From Allobosea sp. (GTDB lineage: Bacteria > Pseudomonadota > Alphaproteobacteria > Rhizobiales > Beijerinckiaceae), in assembly GCF_017308015.1 (NCBI RefSeq), contig NZ_JAFKFW010000003.1, positions 1 through 64,000 on the forward strand: 64,000 nucleotides of DNA, given 5' to 3'. This document shows, piece after piece, positions 1 to 9,537 of the stretch (the first letter of the stretch is position 1; the number at the start of each line of letters is the position of its first letter). Under the pieces are notes generated by a model. That model made no database searches and was not told the DNA's origin. It was given only the letters and a program-made list of their open reading frames with translations. The translations under genes and the position numbers were made by a program.

Positions 1-474
1 GGTGAAGCCCATGTCCCAGGGGAAATAGATCCAGGTGTCCTGGCTCACTTCGGTGACGAAAGTATCGATGGTCGGCACCCCCTTCGGTTTGGCGTAAACG
101 CAGGCAAAATGCGCCTTCGGCAGCATCTCGCGCACGACGCGCGCCGTCTTGCCGGTGTCGGTGAGGTCGTCGACCACCAGCACGCCCTTGCCCGTGCCGC
201 CGCCGATCGCCTTGATGTTCGGGGCGATGTCCTTGAGCACCTGGAGATCGGTCTGGTTCTTGTAGTCGTGATAGCTCGCGACGCAGACGGTTTCGATCAT
301 GCGCAGGCCGAGTTCCCGGCAGATGATCGCAGCCGGCACCAGTCCGCCGCGGGTGATGCAGACCATCGCCTCGAAAGGCCCCTTCTCGGCGAGGCGCCAC
401 GCCAGCGCGCGGGCATCGCGATGGAACTGATCCCAGGAAACCGGGAAAGCCTTGTTCGAGGACGGTTCGGCCAT
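1..474 (-). CDS. gpt: xanthine/guanine phosphoribosyltransferase, C-terminus cut by window edge
   Basis: Purine salvage enzyme that transfers phosphoribose from PRPP to xanthine or guanine in the cytoplasm. The reading frame runs off the left edge, leaving 158 residues. It begins [20 protein letters not shown], and the PRPP-binding loop [14 protein letters not shown] is intact around residue 100. The segment [12 protein letters not shown] near residue 40 is typical of the Gpt family. The ATG at 474 is chosen because it gives the usual Gpt N-terminus. Gpt proteins are about 150-170 residues, so few residues should be missing. Family assignment is secure; preference for xanthine over guanine cannot be read from the sequence. 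Confidence 0.93.
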   Translation of the reverse strand, partial: MAEPSSNKAFPVSWDQFHRDARALAWRLAEKGPFEAMVCITRGGLVPAAIICRELGLRMIETVCVASYHDYKNQTDLQVLKDIAPNIKAIGGGTGKGVLVVDDLTDTGKTARVVREMLPKAHFACVYAKPKGVPTIDTFVTEVSQDTWIYFPWDMGFT

Positions 475-593
475 GGACAGCGCTCCGGACATGCGCGACG
501 CGACAGGCGCCGTTTCCGACCGAAAAGCCTATCGGCGCGCGCCTGACAAGAGGCGCGCGCCGAACATCCCCAATTCAGCGTCGATAAACCGCC

Positions 594-2393
594 TCAGAAC
601 TCGGCCCAGCCATCCGCCCCGCCGCCGCCGGCGACACGCCGGCCACGCTGGGCCGGAGCCGCAGGCACCGGAACCGGCGCGGCGGAATGGACGAGCTGCG
701 GCGAAGGCCGGTGCCGGTCGCCGCCGAGCTGGAAGGCGGAAACCATCGTGCTCAGCGTCTCGGTCTCCTGCTGGAGGTCGCGCGCAACTTTCGCGCTCTG
801 TTCGGCGAGCAGTGAGTTCTGCTGCGTGATCTCGTCCATATGGGCGACGGTGCGGGCCATCTCGTCGATGCCGTTGGCTTGCTCGGCCGTCGCCTGCGAG
901 ATTTCGCTGACGGTCGAGGCAACCTTGGACGCGGCGCCGACGATCTCGCCCAGTGTCGTTCCGGCATCCTTGACCAGGCCGACACCGGCTTGAATCTGTT
1001 GCGTAGAATTCGCGATCAACGTCTTGACGCCATTGGCGGATTCACTGCAACGCGCAGCAAGGGCCCGCACCTCGGTCGCGACCACCGCGAAGCCACGCCC
1101 GGCATCGCCTGCCCTCGCCGCCTCGACCGCGGCATTCAGCGCCAGCAGGTTGGTCTGGAAGGCGATCTCGTCGATCATCGAAATGATCTCCGAAATGCCG
1201 GACGAGGCCTGCTCGATCCGCCCCATCGCCGCGACCGCCTCGGTGACGATGGCACCACCGCGCGCGGCAACCTCGCTCGCCTCGTTGCCGAGCTGTACCG
1301 CCATCTTCGAATTGCCGGCGCTGTGCTTGACCGACGCGGCAAGCTCCTCGGTCGTCGCAGCGGTCTGCTGCAGGCTTGCGGCATTGGCTTCGGTCCGCTC
1401 GGCCAGTTGCTGGCTGTCGGAGGTGATCTTGAGCGAGGCGCCATCGATGCGCGCGGAGATGTCGCGAACCGTACCCACCACCTCCGCCAGGGTGTCGAGC
1501 AGATCGTTCACGCCCGCGCAGAGCGTCGCGACCTCTCCCGTCTTGCCGTCGAGCGGCACGCGCCCGGTCAGGTCCTTGCCCTTGGCCCGGTCGATCACGG
1601 CGCTCGTCTCCTGCACCGCCGCCTCGAGCTGCTTGCCCTTGAAGGTCGCGGTGATGTCGGAGGCGAACTTGACGACCTTGTAAGGTCGCCCCTGCGCATC
1701 GAGGATCGGGTTGTAGCTCGCCTGAATCCAGACCTCCCTGCCGCCCTTGCCGATGCGCCGGTACTGGCCGGCATCGTATTCGCCCTGGCCGAGACGTTCC
1801 CAGAAGGCGCGATAGGCGGGCGTCTCGCGCTCGGCCGGATCGACGAACAGTCGGTGATGCTGTCCGACGATCTCGGCCAGCGAATAGCCGAGGACGTCGA
1901 GGAAATTCTGGTTCGCCGTCAGGATCTTGCCGGCAAGATCGAACTCGATCACGGCCTGCGCCTTGTCGATCGCGGCCCGCTGCCCTTCGAGATCGGCGAG
2001 GCGGTTCTTCTGCTCGGTCACGTCGAAAGCGTACTTGACGACGCTGACCGGCTTGCCCCCTGCCCCGAGGATCGGGTTGTAGCTCGCCTGGATCCAGATC
2101 TCCTTGCCGCCCTTGCCGAGCCGCAGATACTGCCCGCGCGAGAATTCGCCACGGCCGAGATCGGCCCAGAACTGCTTGTAGGCGGGGCTCGCCTTCTCTT
2201 CGGACGTTACGAAGAGGCTGTGATGTTGCCCCTTCACCTCGGCCAGCGTGTAACCCATTGCCGCGAGGAAGTTTTCGTTGGCATCGAGAATTGTGCCACT
2301 GAGGTCAAATTCGATCCGCGCCTGCGATCGATTGATCGCATCCAGTTGTCCCGTGGCATACCGATTCGTGAAAAGGCCAGAAAAGAGCGGCAT
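594..2393 (-). CDS. methyl-accepting chemotaxis protein with two PAS domains, no membrane segment
   Basis: A 599-residue chemoreceptor. Two tandem PAS domains lie at about residues 15-130 and 140-255 and are near copies of each other, each with the pattern [12 protein letters not shown] or [17 protein letters not shown]-like linker and a signalling domain follow, with the conserved tip around [20 protein letters not shown]. No transmembrane helix is visible, so it probably senses an internal signal such as redox or oxygen through PAS cofactors (inference). I chose the ATG at 2393 rather than the longer frame to 2636 because a GA-rich ribosome binding site lies just upstream and the protein then begins [16 protein letters not shown], as expected for this class. 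No che genes are adjacent. Confidence 0.93.
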   Translation of the reverse strand: MPLFSGLFTNRYATGQLDAINRSQARIEFDLSGTILDANENFLAAMGYTLAEVKGQHHSLFVTSEEKASPAYKQFWADLGRGEFSRGQYLRLGKGGKEIWIQASYNPILGAGGKPVSVVKYAFDVTEQKNRLADLEGQRAAIDKAQAVIEFDLAGKILTANQNFLDVLGYSLAEIVGQHHRLFVDPAERETPAYRAFWERLGQGEYDAGQYRRIGKGGREVWIQASYNPILDAQGRPYKVVKFASDITATFKGKQLEAAVQETSAVIDRAKGKDLTGRVPLDGKTGEVATLCAGVNDLLDTLAEVVGTVRDISARIDGASLKITSDSQQLAERTEANAASLQQTAATTEELAASVKHSAGNSKMAVQLGNEASEVAARGGAIVTEAVAAMGRIEQASSGISEIISMIDEIAFQTNLLALNAAVEAARAGDAGRGFAVVATEVRALAARCSESANGVKTLIANSTQQIQAGVGLVKDAGTTLGEIVGAASKVASTVSEISQATAEQANGIDEMARTVAHMDEITQQNSLLAEQSAKVARDLQQETETLSTMVSAFQLGGDRHRPSPQLVHSAAPVPVPAAPAQRGRRVAGGGGADGWAEF

Positions 2394-2711
2394 CTGAGAT
2401 CCCCCCTCGGCGCAGCCCGCGCATGAGGCTTCGTCGGGCCCGCATCGTCCTGAAAGCCATGTCGACACCCGCGGCGCAGAAGCGCGGCAGGAAAGGCCGA
2501 ATGCTATCCGGCCACGTGCCGAATATCGCATCAACCGGTTTATGAATGGTTCCCTCTCCGATCGAAGCTTAATTTCGATCAGAAAAGCATCGTAAAGGCG
2601 ACATCCGAACACTAAAATACATGAACGGGGAGCCAATGAAACTTAAACGAGAGGGCCTAAAAACAAAAGTTTCTCATCAAAGTTGTATTGAATTCAGACG
2701 AGTTGCGGCAA
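2394..2711. other. AT-rich intergenic region with an inverted repeat
   Basis: This 318-base gap separates the PAS chemoreceptor from the molybdopterin-binding gene. Both lie on the minus strand, so it holds the chemoreceptor promoter and the 3' flank of the upstream gene. A 7-base inverted repeat, GATCGAA and TTCGATC, lies at 2560-2566 and 2574-2580 with a 7-base spacer. It could be an operator or part of a weak hairpin. The region is clearly richer in A+T than the surrounding genes. No convincing coding frame is present. Confidence 0.4.
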
Positions 2712-3482
2712 TCAATTTGATCTGGACAGCCGCTGCTTTTCCAAAGCAACCATCGCTTTCACCGCTGCCATTGCTGCGAGTAATTTCTCTGCATCGCGCG
2801 ACCTGACGACGATATTCGTATCCGGCCCCGCCTCGGACCAGAACGGGTAGGAACCGATCGAAACTTCGGGGTGAGTATTTGCAATTTCGGCCAGAGGACC
2901 GCCGATATCGCCTTCGCGCAAGCCGGTCTGCACCGTATCGGACAGCATTTTCGCGCCCGTCTGCAGGGTTGGGCCGATGACGTCGAGCATGGCCTGCATG
3001 ATCGCGGGCACGCCGGCCATCACATAAACGTTACCGATCCGAAAGCCCGGCGCCTTCGAGATCGCATTCGCGATCAGATCGGCCCCGGCGGGAATGCGCG
3101 CCATCCGCATGCGGGCCTCGTTGAGTTCATCGCGCGAGAAGCGCTCCGACAGCATCGCGACGGCGCGCGGATCGTGATCGATCGTCACGCCGAACGCCGC
3201 AGCGACGGCATCAGCCGTGATGTCGTCATGGGTCGGCCCGATCCCGCCGGTCGTGAAGACGTAGGTATAGCGGCCGCGAAGTGCATTGAGCGCAGCGACG
3301 ATATCCTCGGCAACGTCCGGAACGACGCGGACCTCGCGCAGGTCGACACCGATATTGGTGAGGTACTCGGCGATGTAGCCGATATTCTTGTCCTTGGTAC
3401 GGCCTGACAGGATCTCGTCGCCGATCACCAGAATCGCGGCCGTGACGATTGCGGCGGAGGGGCTGGCTTCGTTCGCGGACAT
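2712..3482 (-). CDS. competence/damage-inducible CinA-like molybdopterin-binding domain protein
   Basis: A 256-residue protein of the MoCF_biosynth (CinA N-terminal) type. The start of the domain reads AAILVIGDEILSGRTKDKN, and FTTGGIGPTHDDITADAVA near residue 85 is the signature of molybdopterin-binding folds. It lacks the C-terminal nicotinamide mononucleotide deamidase domain of full CinA, so it is the short, widespread alphaproteobacterial form with no settled function. The ATG at 3482 is preferred over the longer frame because AGGAG lies seven bases upstream. It precedes the PAS chemoreceptor on the same strand with a wide gap, so co-transcription is unlikely. Confidence 0.9.
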   Translation of the reverse strand: MSANEASPSAAIVTAAILVIGDEILSGRTKDKNIGYIAEYLTNIGVDLREVRVVPDVAEDIVAALNALRGRYTYVFTTGGIGPTHDDITADAVAAAFGVTIDHDPRAVAMLSERFSRDELNEARMRMARIPAGADLIANAISKAPGFRIGNVYVMAGVPAIMQAMLDVIGPTLQTGAKMLSDTVQTGLREGDIGGPLAEIANTHPEVSIGSYPFWSEAGPDTNIVVRSRDAEKLLAAMAAVKAMVALEKQRLSRSN

Positions 3483-3577
3483 GGAGGCGCTCCTGGCTTG
3501 CGCACAAGAGCTAGGCGTTCCAGGCGGCACGCTCAAGCACCGGCATGGACGCGCCGGCCATGCCCTGGGCGCGGCGC

Positions 3578-4447
3578 TCAGGCCGGCTTGCGCTCGAAGA
3601 CCAGGTTGAGCCGCGTCTGGGCGACGAGCTTGTAGCCGTTGCGCTCAAGCAGGCCGGCAAGATCGGTCTGCCAGCGCTGGCGCGAATCCTCGATGATGAT
3701 GAAGCCCGGCCACAGCGCCTCAGGCGCATCGCGCAGGAACGGTTCGAGAATCAGATCCTCGGCTCCCTCGACATCGAGCTTGATCGCGTCGATACACTCG
3801 TAACCTTCACCCTCGACCAGCGATAGCAGGGTCATCGCCGGCACCTTGACCGAGGTCCCGGCGCTCGAATTCAGAATGCGGACGCTCGATTCCCCGCGAT
3901 TGGTCGGATCGATGAACAGGGTCAGTTCGCCCGGCTTGTCGGCAAGCGCGCAGGCCACTGCCTTGACGGTGCCGAACGGGTTCTGCGCGATGTTGAAGGC
4001 CAGCCGCCCGAATATCTCGGGCTGCGGCTCGACTGCGAGGATGCGCGCCCTGCGCCCGGCCCTCGCTGCGACGAAGAGCGAATAGGCACCGATATTTGCC
4101 CCGATATCGATGAAGGTGAAGCCTTCGCACAACCGCGAGGCCAGCAGGTCCCGTTCGATCGCGTCGAAATATTGCGGCGTGAACAGCACGCGCTTCTCAC
4201 AGACGTTGCCGTCCGGATAGAGGCGCATCTTCGCCCCCAGCGACTCGATGTCGACCGGCGCGCCGTCGAGCGAGCGCAATCCCAGGCGCCGCAGCGCGTA
4301 AGCGATCTTGCGGCCGAGGAAACTGTCCGAGGCTGCGCGCGTCCGGGCGATGATGCGGGCGAGATAGGCTTTCGGCGCGAAGGTGCCGAAAGGCCGCTCT
4401 TCCGCCGGGTTCTGTTCGATGATGGCCATTGCGCCAGCCTGATACAC
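3578..4447 (-). CDS. FkbM family methyltransferase
   Basis: A 289-residue SAM-dependent methyltransferase of the FkbM family. The SAM-binding motif reads FIDIGANIGAYSLFVAARAG (about residues 110-129), followed by the acidic ILAVEPQPE strand and later by DAIKLDVEGAEDLIL, the FkbM signature. Family members O-methylate sugars or small metabolites; the substrate here is unknown. The start is uncertain: GTG at 4447 has GGAG upstream, while ATG at 4429 would give MAIIEQNP and a protein six residues shorter. No glycosylation genes adjoin it, so context does not help. Confidence 0.88.
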   Translation of the reverse strand: MYQAGAMAIIEQNPAEERPFGTFAPKAYLARIIARTRAASDSFLGRKIAYALRRLGLRSLDGAPVDIESLGAKMRLYPDGNVCEKRVLFTPQYFDAIERDLLASRLCEGFTFIDIGANIGAYSLFVAARAGRRARILAVEPQPEIFGRLAFNIAQNPFGTVKAVACALADKPGELTLFIDPTNRGESSVRILNSSAGTSVKVPAMTLLSLVEGEGYECIDAIKLDVEGAEDLILEPFLRDAPEALWPGFIIIEDSRQRWQTDLAGLLERNGYKLVAQTRLNLVFERKPA

Positions 4448-4492
4448 CTCGGCGCTCCGGCGCGCCAGCCATTGGACGCAAGAGCTTCGCGA

Positions 4493-5674
4493 TCAGCCGC
4501 CGTCCGCGAAACGCAGATGGATCTCCCCGAACCGGGGCGCGACCTCGCGGAAGACATCGACGAGTTCGGGATCGAACTGCCGGCCACGCTCCCCCATCAC
4601 CACCGCAACCGCCTCGTCATGGGTCATCGCCTCCTTGTAGACCCGTTTGGTCACAAGGGCATCGTAGACATCGGCGATCGCCATCAGGCGTCCGGACAAC
4701 GGAATGGCCCGGCCGGCGAGTCCTTGCGGGTAGCCGGCCCCGTCCCAGCGCTCGTGATGGGTATGGGCGATCTCCTTCGCCAGCCGCAGAAAGGAGCTGG
4801 AGCCGCCGAGATGGCGCTCGGCATTGGCGATGGCGACCCGTCCCAGCTCGGCATGGGTCTGCATCATCGCCCGCTCGTCATCGTCGAGCCGGCCCGGCTT
4901 CAACAGGATGCTGTCGGGAATGCCGACCTTGCCGATATCGTGCAGCGGTGCCGATTTGAACAGCAGGTCGAGCGTCGCGTCGTCGAGCTCTCCGGCGAAG
5001 AGCCCCCGGTCGCGGGCGCCCTCGGCCAGCACCCGCAGGTAGTGCTGGGTACGCCGGACATGGTTGGCCGTTTCATTGTCGCGCGTCTCCGCCAGCGAGG
5101 CCATGGCCAGGATCACGGCATCCTTGGCGCGCTCCGCCTCCTCCAGCGCCCGCGAGAGCGAATTCACCAGAGCGATATTGGTCATGGCGACCGCCGCGCT
5201 GTTGGCGATCCGCCTCAGCGCCCGGATGACCTCCGGCGCCGGCCGATGCCGATGCGCCCAATAGGCGCCGATCGCGGCAACGGGGTCGTCCTGCCGGACC
5301 GGCACCATGACCAGGCTGCGCACGAAGGTCGGGCGATAGGCTTCGTGGGGAATGCGGTCGTCCTCGTCGATATCCTCGATGACGACGACCTCGCCATGCT
5401 GCATCGCCCAGCCGGAGATGCAGCTATCCATCGGGAACCGCTGGCCCTTCCAGAGCGGCGCGACGGCATCCTCGTCGGCATAATAGCACCGGCCGTTGTC
5501 GCGCAGGATGAAGCTGATGCCGTCGGCCCCGGTCAAGCCGCGGGCGTTGCGGCGCACGACCGCCATGACCTCGTCGATGCCGCGCGCCATGGCGAGATCG
5601 AGCGAGAGCTGGTCGAGCGCGCTGAGCGTCGGATCGGATGTATCGGTTAGGGCCGAGGAAACAGACGCTTTCAT
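4493..5674 (-). CDS. GAF domain plus HD-GYP cyclic-di-GMP phosphodiesterase
   Basis: A 393-residue cytoplasmic protein. A GAF sensor domain spans about residues 20-165 and an HD-GYP domain about 190-390. The metal-binding HDIGK motif lies in SAPLHDIGKVGIPD, and HHERWDGAGYPQGLAG holds the GYP triad, so the catalytic parts look complete. Expected role is hydrolysis of cyclic di-GMP under control of a ligand bound to GAF. I chose ATG 5674, which starts MKASVSSALTDTSD, because the region upstream to 5932 does not look coding. No strong ribosome binding site is visible at that start. Confidence 0.9.
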   Translation of the reverse strand: MKASVSSALTDTSDPTLSALDQLSLDLAMARGIDEVMAVVRRNARGLTGADGISFILRDNGRCYYADEDAVAPLWKGQRFPMDSCISGWAMQHGEVVVIEDIDEDDRIPHEAYRPTFVRSLVMVPVRQDDPVAAIGAYWAHRHRPAPEVIRALRRIANSAAVAMTNIALVNSLSRALEEAERAKDAVILAMASLAETRDNETANHVRRTQHYLRVLAEGARDRGLFAGELDDATLDLLFKSAPLHDIGKVGIPDSILLKPGRLDDDERAMMQTHAELGRVAIANAERHLGGSSSFLRLAKEIAHTHHERWDGAGYPQGLAGRAIPLSGRLMAIADVYDALVTKRVYKEAMTHDEAVAVVMGERGRQFDPELVDVFREVAPRFGEIHLRFADGG

Positions 5675-5879
5675 GTGTCCAGGGAAGCAATCGGGCAGAC
5701 GAAAGGTGCGAGCGGCAAGCTGCCACAAAAAAGTTACAATTCCCCCAACGTCAGCACAAGGACGCCTCATGCATCGCTGACCTTGCGACAGTGCGGGGGC
5801 GTGCGCCTCCGGCGCGGCAACCGGCTTGCGTGCGCCATCAAACGCAATAGATAAGGGGACGAGGAGTTTTCCGCGCGCA

Positions 5880-6704
5880 ATGACCTTCGAAGACGCCATC
5901 GGCCGCTCGCGTTCACGCGAGCCTGCCATCAAGATTCACGGCCCCGAGGCCTTCGCGGCCATGCACAAGGCCGGCCGGCTCACGGCTGCGGGGCTCGACA
6001 TGCTCGGCTCCTACGTCAAGCCCGGCGTCACCACGCAGCGCCTCGACGATCTCGCCTTCCAGTTCGCCATGGATAACGGCGCCTATCCGGCGACGCTGTT
6101 CTATCGCGGCTACACCAAGTCGATCTGTACCTCGATCAACCATGTCGTCTGTCACGGCATTCCCGACGACAAGCCGCTGCGCGAGGGCGACGTCCTCAAT
6201 ATCGACTACACCCTGATCGTCGACGGCTGGCACGGCGATTCCAGCCGCATGTATGGCGTGGGCGAGATATCGCGGAAGGCCGAGCGCCTGATCGAGATCA
6301 CCTACGAGAGCCTGCAGCGCGGCATCAAGGCGGTGCGCGCCGGCGCCACAACCGGCGATATCGGTTTCGCCATCCAGCGCTATGCCGAGGCCGAGCGCTG
6401 CTCGGTCGTCCGCGATTTCTGCGGCCACGGCATCGGCCAGGTCTTCCACGACGCGCCGAACATCCTGCATTACGGCAGCCCCGGCGAAGGCGTGCTGCTG
6501 AAACCGGGTATGGTCTTCACCATCGAGCCGATGATCAATCTCGGCAAGCCGGGCGTGAAGGTGCTCTCCGACGGCTGGACCGCCGTCACCCGCGACCGCT
6601 CGCTCTCGGCCCAGTTCGAGCATCAGATCGGCGTCACCGAGCAAGGCTGCGAAATCTTCACGCTGTCGCCCGCCGGGCTCGGCAATCCGCTCGCCGCGAA
6701 ATGA
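5880..6704 (+). CDS. map: type I methionine aminopeptidase
   Basis: A 274-residue enzyme that removes the initiator methionine from new proteins. Metal ligands are visible in [19 protein letters not shown] (two Asp), [14 protein letters not shown] (His), [10 protein letters not shown] (Glu) and the final [12 protein letters not shown] (Glu). Length and order match type I MetAP. The ATG at 5880 follows GAGGAG by about a dozen bases and replaces a longer frame starting at 5826. The stop overlaps the start of radC by four bases (ATGA), so the two genes are translationally coupled. Confidence 0.97.
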   Translation: MTFEDAIGRSRSREPAIKIHGPEAFAAMHKAGRLTAAGLDMLGSYVKPGVTTQRLDDLAFQFAMDNGAYPATLFYRGYTKSICTSINHVVCHGIPDDKPLREGDVLNIDYTLIVDGWHGDSSRMYGVGEISRKAERLIEITYESLQRGIKAVRAGATTGDIGFAIQRYAEAERCSVVRDFCGHGIGQVFHDAPNILHYGSPGEGVLLKPGMVFTIEPMINLGKPGVKVLSDGWTAVTRDRSLSAQFEHQIGVTEQGCEIFTLSPAGLGNPLAAK

Positions 6705-7438
6705 GCGTCGGCATCGGCAAGGGACCGCGCAAGGCGCCCTCGCCGGCCGCATCCGCCGATGCCGGCACACCACATTATCACGGCCATCGCGACCGTCTGC
6801 GCGCCCGCTTCCAGGAGGCCGGCGCGGAGACGTTGCCGGACTACGAATTGCTGGAGCTTCTGCTCTTCCGCTCGATCCCGCAGCGCGATGTCAAGCCGCT
6901 CGCCAAGGAACTGATCCAGCGCTTCGGCTCCTTCGCTGAAGTTCTGGGCGCACCGGCGGCACGCCTGACCGAGGTGAAGGGCGTCGGCGACGGCGTTGCG
7001 CTCGATCTCAAGATCGTCGAAGCCGCACTGAAGCGCATGGCCAAGGGCGCTGTGGGCAAGCGGCCTGTGCTCTCCTCCTGGTCTTCGGTGCTCGACTATT
7101 GCCGGATGGCGATGGCCTTCGCCGAGCGCGAGCAGTTCCGCATCCTCTTCCTCGACAAGAAGAACATCCTGATCGCCGACGAGGTTCAGCAGACCGGCAC
7201 GGTCGACCATACCCCGGTCTATCCGCGCGAAGTGATGCGCCGCGCGCTCGAACTCTCGGCCTCCGCGATCATCCTGGTCCACAATCACCCCTCGGGCGAT
7301 CCCACGCCGTCCGGCGCCGACATGGGCATGACGCGCGAGCTTGTCGACATCGCGAAGCCTCTGGGCATCGCCATCCACGACCACATCATCGTCGGCCGCG
7401 ACGGTCATGCGAGCTTTCGCAGCCTGGGATTGATCTGA
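6701..7438 (+). CDS. radC: RadC/YsxA family protein with JAB metallopeptidase-like domain
   Basis: A 245-residue protein with an N-terminal helix-hairpin-helix region (about residues 40-110, including [13 protein letters not shown]) and a C-terminal JAB/MPN+ domain. The zinc-binding motif is intact: [14 protein letters not shown], with the upstream Glu in the [12 protein letters not shown] helix. RadC was once called a DNA repair protein, but its biochemical role is unsettled. It starts inside the map stop codon, and this map-radC order is often seen in alphaproteobacteria. Confidence 0.95.
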   Translation: MSVGIGKGPRKAPSPAASADAGTPHYHGHRDRLRARFQEAGAETLPDYELLELLLFRSIPQRDVKPLAKELIQRFGSFAEVLGAPAARLTEVKGVGDGVALDLKIVEAALKRMAKGAVGKRPVLSSWSSVLDYCRMAMAFAEREQFRILFLDKKNILIADEVQQTGTVDHTPVYPREVMRRALELSASAIILVHNHPSGDPTPSGADMGMTRELVDIAKPLGIAIHDHIIVGRDGHASFRSLGLI

Positions 7439-7471
7439 CCCTTCGACGCGCGTCTCACAGGGAGCAGGTGA

Positions 7472-7840
7472 ATGACGAAACTGACGATGAAGCGGGTTTA
7501 CGACCCCCCTGCTCCCGGCGACGGCACGCGCATCCTCGTCGACCGGCTCTGGCCGCGCGGCGTCTCCAGGGATCGGATCGACCTCTGGCTGAAGGATCTC
7601 GCACCCAGCGATGCCCTGCGCCACGAATTCCACGGCCGTCCCGACCTCTGGGACGAGTTCTGCGCCGCCTATGCAACCGAGCTCGGCAGCCCTCAGGCGC
7701 AGGCGGCTCTTGCCACTCTGGCGGCTGAACGGAAGAAAGGCCCGGTCGTCCTGCTCTATGCCGCGAAGGACGAGAACCGGAACAATGCGCAGGCTCTGCG
7801 GCTTTGGCTGGACGGACGCACGTTTCCGGTACAACAATAG
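7472..7840 (+). CDS. DUF488 family protein
   Basis: A 122-residue DUF488 (YeaO-like) protein, recognised by the start KRVYDPPAPGDGTRILVDRL followed by WPRGVSRD and by the later VVLLYAAKDENRNNA segment. The family is widespread and has no agreed biochemical function. It lies 33 bases after radC on the same strand, so it may be read with map and radC. A GGGAGCAGGTGA ribosome binding site precedes the ATG. Confidence 0.9.
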   Translation: MTKLTMKRVYDPPAPGDGTRILVDRLWPRGVSRDRIDLWLKDLAPSDALRHEFHGRPDLWDEFCAAYATELGSPQAQAALATLAAERKKGPVVLLYAAKDENRNNAQALRLWLDGRTFPVQQ

Positions 7841-7870
7841 CGCAGGCACAGCCGCATCCTGCGGCGCAAC

Positions 7871-7907
7871 GAAGAATCAGCCGCGCCGAGCGGGCGGGTT
7901 CTTCTTT
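7871..7907 (+). terminator. possible factor-independent terminator after the DUF488 gene
   Basis: An imperfect hairpin begins with GAAGAA at 7871 and ends with TTCTTC at 7904, with a GC-rich inner stem containing two mismatches, followed by a short T run. It lies 30 bases past the DUF488 stop and before the Anbu cluster, separating two transcription units. The T tract is short, so confidence is moderate. Confidence 0.4.
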
Positions 7908-8048
7908 GCCATGACGATCCAAAGCAAACTGTACCTGATCAATACTGCCGATCAAAAAAGGCAGACCGGATCAATGGTACGGCTATTCTCCCTCTTCCCG
8001 AGCGGCCGCGAATGCGCATAGGCTGACCTCAACGGGGAAGAGAGCTGC

Positions 8049-9464
8049 ATGGTCGCATTCGATGAGATGACCGGTTCGGGAGCCGAGCTGAGGCCCGCCT
8101 ACGAGGCTCTCGACCGCTGGCTGAAGGAGGCGCCGCCCGAGACGCTGGCATTGAGGCGCAGCCAGGCGGAACTGTTCTTTCGCCGCATCGGCATCACCTT
8201 CGCGGTCTATGGCGACGAGGAATCGACCGAGCGCCTGATCCCCTTCGACATCATCCCGCGCGTGCTGACCAAGCCGGAATGGACGAGGCTGGAAGCTGGC
8301 CTGCGCCAGCGCGTCACCGCCCTCAACATGTTCCTGGCCGATGTCTACGGCCCGAAGGAATGCCTCAAAGCCGGCATCATTCCGCCCGATCTGGTCTATC
8401 GCAACGCCTGCTACCAGCTTGAAATGGTCGATTTCAAGGTGCCGCACGGCATCTATTGCCATATCGCCGGCATCGACGTGGTGCGTGTCGACGCCGATAC
8501 ATTCTACGTCCTAGAGGACAATGCCCGCACGCCCTCCGGCGTCTCCTACATGATGGAAAATCGCGAGGTGATGCTGCGGCTCTTCCCGGAGCTGTTCTCG
8601 ACCCATCGCGTCGCGCCAGTCGACAATTATCCCGACCAGCTCCTGGCGACGCTACGTTCGGTCGCGCCGCGCAGCGCCTCCTCCGATCCGACGATCTGCC
8701 TGCTCACGCCCGGCCAGTACAACTCGGCCTTCTACGAGCACTCGTTCCTCGCCGACAAGCTCGGCGTCGAACTGGTCGAAGGCTCGGACCTGCTGGTCAA
8801 GGACGATGTCGTCTACATGCGCACGACCCAGGGGCCGAAGCGTGTCGACGTGATCTACAGGCGCATCGACGACGACTTCATCGACCCGCTCGCCTTCCGC
8901 AGTGATTCCGTGCTGGGCGTCCCCGGCATCATCGGCGCCTACAAGGCCGGCAACGTCACGCTGGCGAACGCGGTCGGCACCGGCGTCGCCGACGACAAGG
9001 CGGTCTACAGCTACATGCCCGAGATCGTGAAGTTCTTCACCGGTGAGGAGCCGATCCTGAAGAACGTCCCGACCTTCCGCTGCCGCGAACCCGAGGCCAA
9101 TGCCTATGTCCTCGACAATCTCGAGAAGCTCGTCGTCAAGGAGGTGAACGGCTCGGGCGGCTACGGCATGCTTGTAGGCCCGCACGCCAGCAAGGCGCAG
9201 ATCGAGAGCTTCCGGCGCAAGCTCAGGGCACAGCCGGAGGGTTTCATCGCCCAGCCCACGCTCGCGCTCTCGACCTGCCCGACCTTCGTCGCCTCGGGCG
9301 TGGCGCCACGCCATGTCGACCTGCGCCCCTATGTGCTTTCCGGCGCCAACGGCATTTCCTGCGTCCCCGGCGGCCTGACCCGCGTGGCGCTCAAGGAAGG
9401 CTCGCTCGTGGTGAACTCCAGCCAGGGCGGCGGCACCAAGGACACCTGGGTGCTCGACGCATGA
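8049..9464 (+). CDS. circularly permuted ATP-grasp type 2 protein (Anbu cluster)
   Basis: A 471-residue protein of the DUF404/DUF407 family (COG2308), now classed as circularly permuted ATP-grasp. Diagnostic segments are GIDVVRVDADTFYVLEDNAR followed by TPSGVSYMMENREVM, LVVKEVNGSGGYGMLVGP, and the end VVNSSQGGGTKDTWVL. ATP-grasp enzymes join a carboxylate to an amine or thiol with ATP; published comparative genomics links this family to peptide or amide synthesis, with no proven product. It is the first gene of a four-gene set with alpha-E, transglutaminase-fold and Anbu proteins, all on the plus strand with gaps of about 50-75 bases. A GGGGAAGAGAG ribosome binding site precedes the ATG. An AT-rich stretch at about 7915-7985 probably holds the promoter. 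Confidence 0.95.
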   Translation: MVAFDEMTGSGAELRPAYEALDRWLKEAPPETLALRRSQAELFFRRIGITFAVYGDEESTERLIPFDIIPRVLTKPEWTRLEAGLRQRVTALNMFLADVYGPKECLKAGIIPPDLVYRNACYQLEMVDFKVPHGIYCHIAGIDVVRVDADTFYVLEDNARTPSGVSYMMENREVMLRLFPELFSTHRVAPVDNYPDQLLATLRSVAPRSASSDPTICLLTPGQYNSAFYEHSFLADKLGVELVEGSDLLVKDDVVYMRTTQGPKRVDVIYRRIDDDFIDPLAFRSDSVLGVPGIIGAYKAGNVTLANAVGTGVADDKAVYSYMPEIVKFFTGEEPILKNVPTFRCREPEANAYVLDNLEKLVVKEVNGSGGYGMLVGPHASKAQIESFRRKLRAQPEGFIAQPTLALSTCPTFVASGVAPRHVDLRPYVLSGANGISCVPGGLTRVALKEGSLVVNSSQGGGTKDTWVLDA

Positions 9465-9537
9465 GCAACCCGGCCGCGCCCTCGCCTGCCTTCCTCCCGA
9501 ACCAGCCTGCCATCCCGCGGAAAGGCACTCGCTGACC

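Noticed and set aside
840-2426. A 528-codon plus-strand frame opposite the PAS chemoreceptor.
   Set aside because: Antisense shadow of a gene with clear PAS and signalling domains; no ribosome binding site or family signature.
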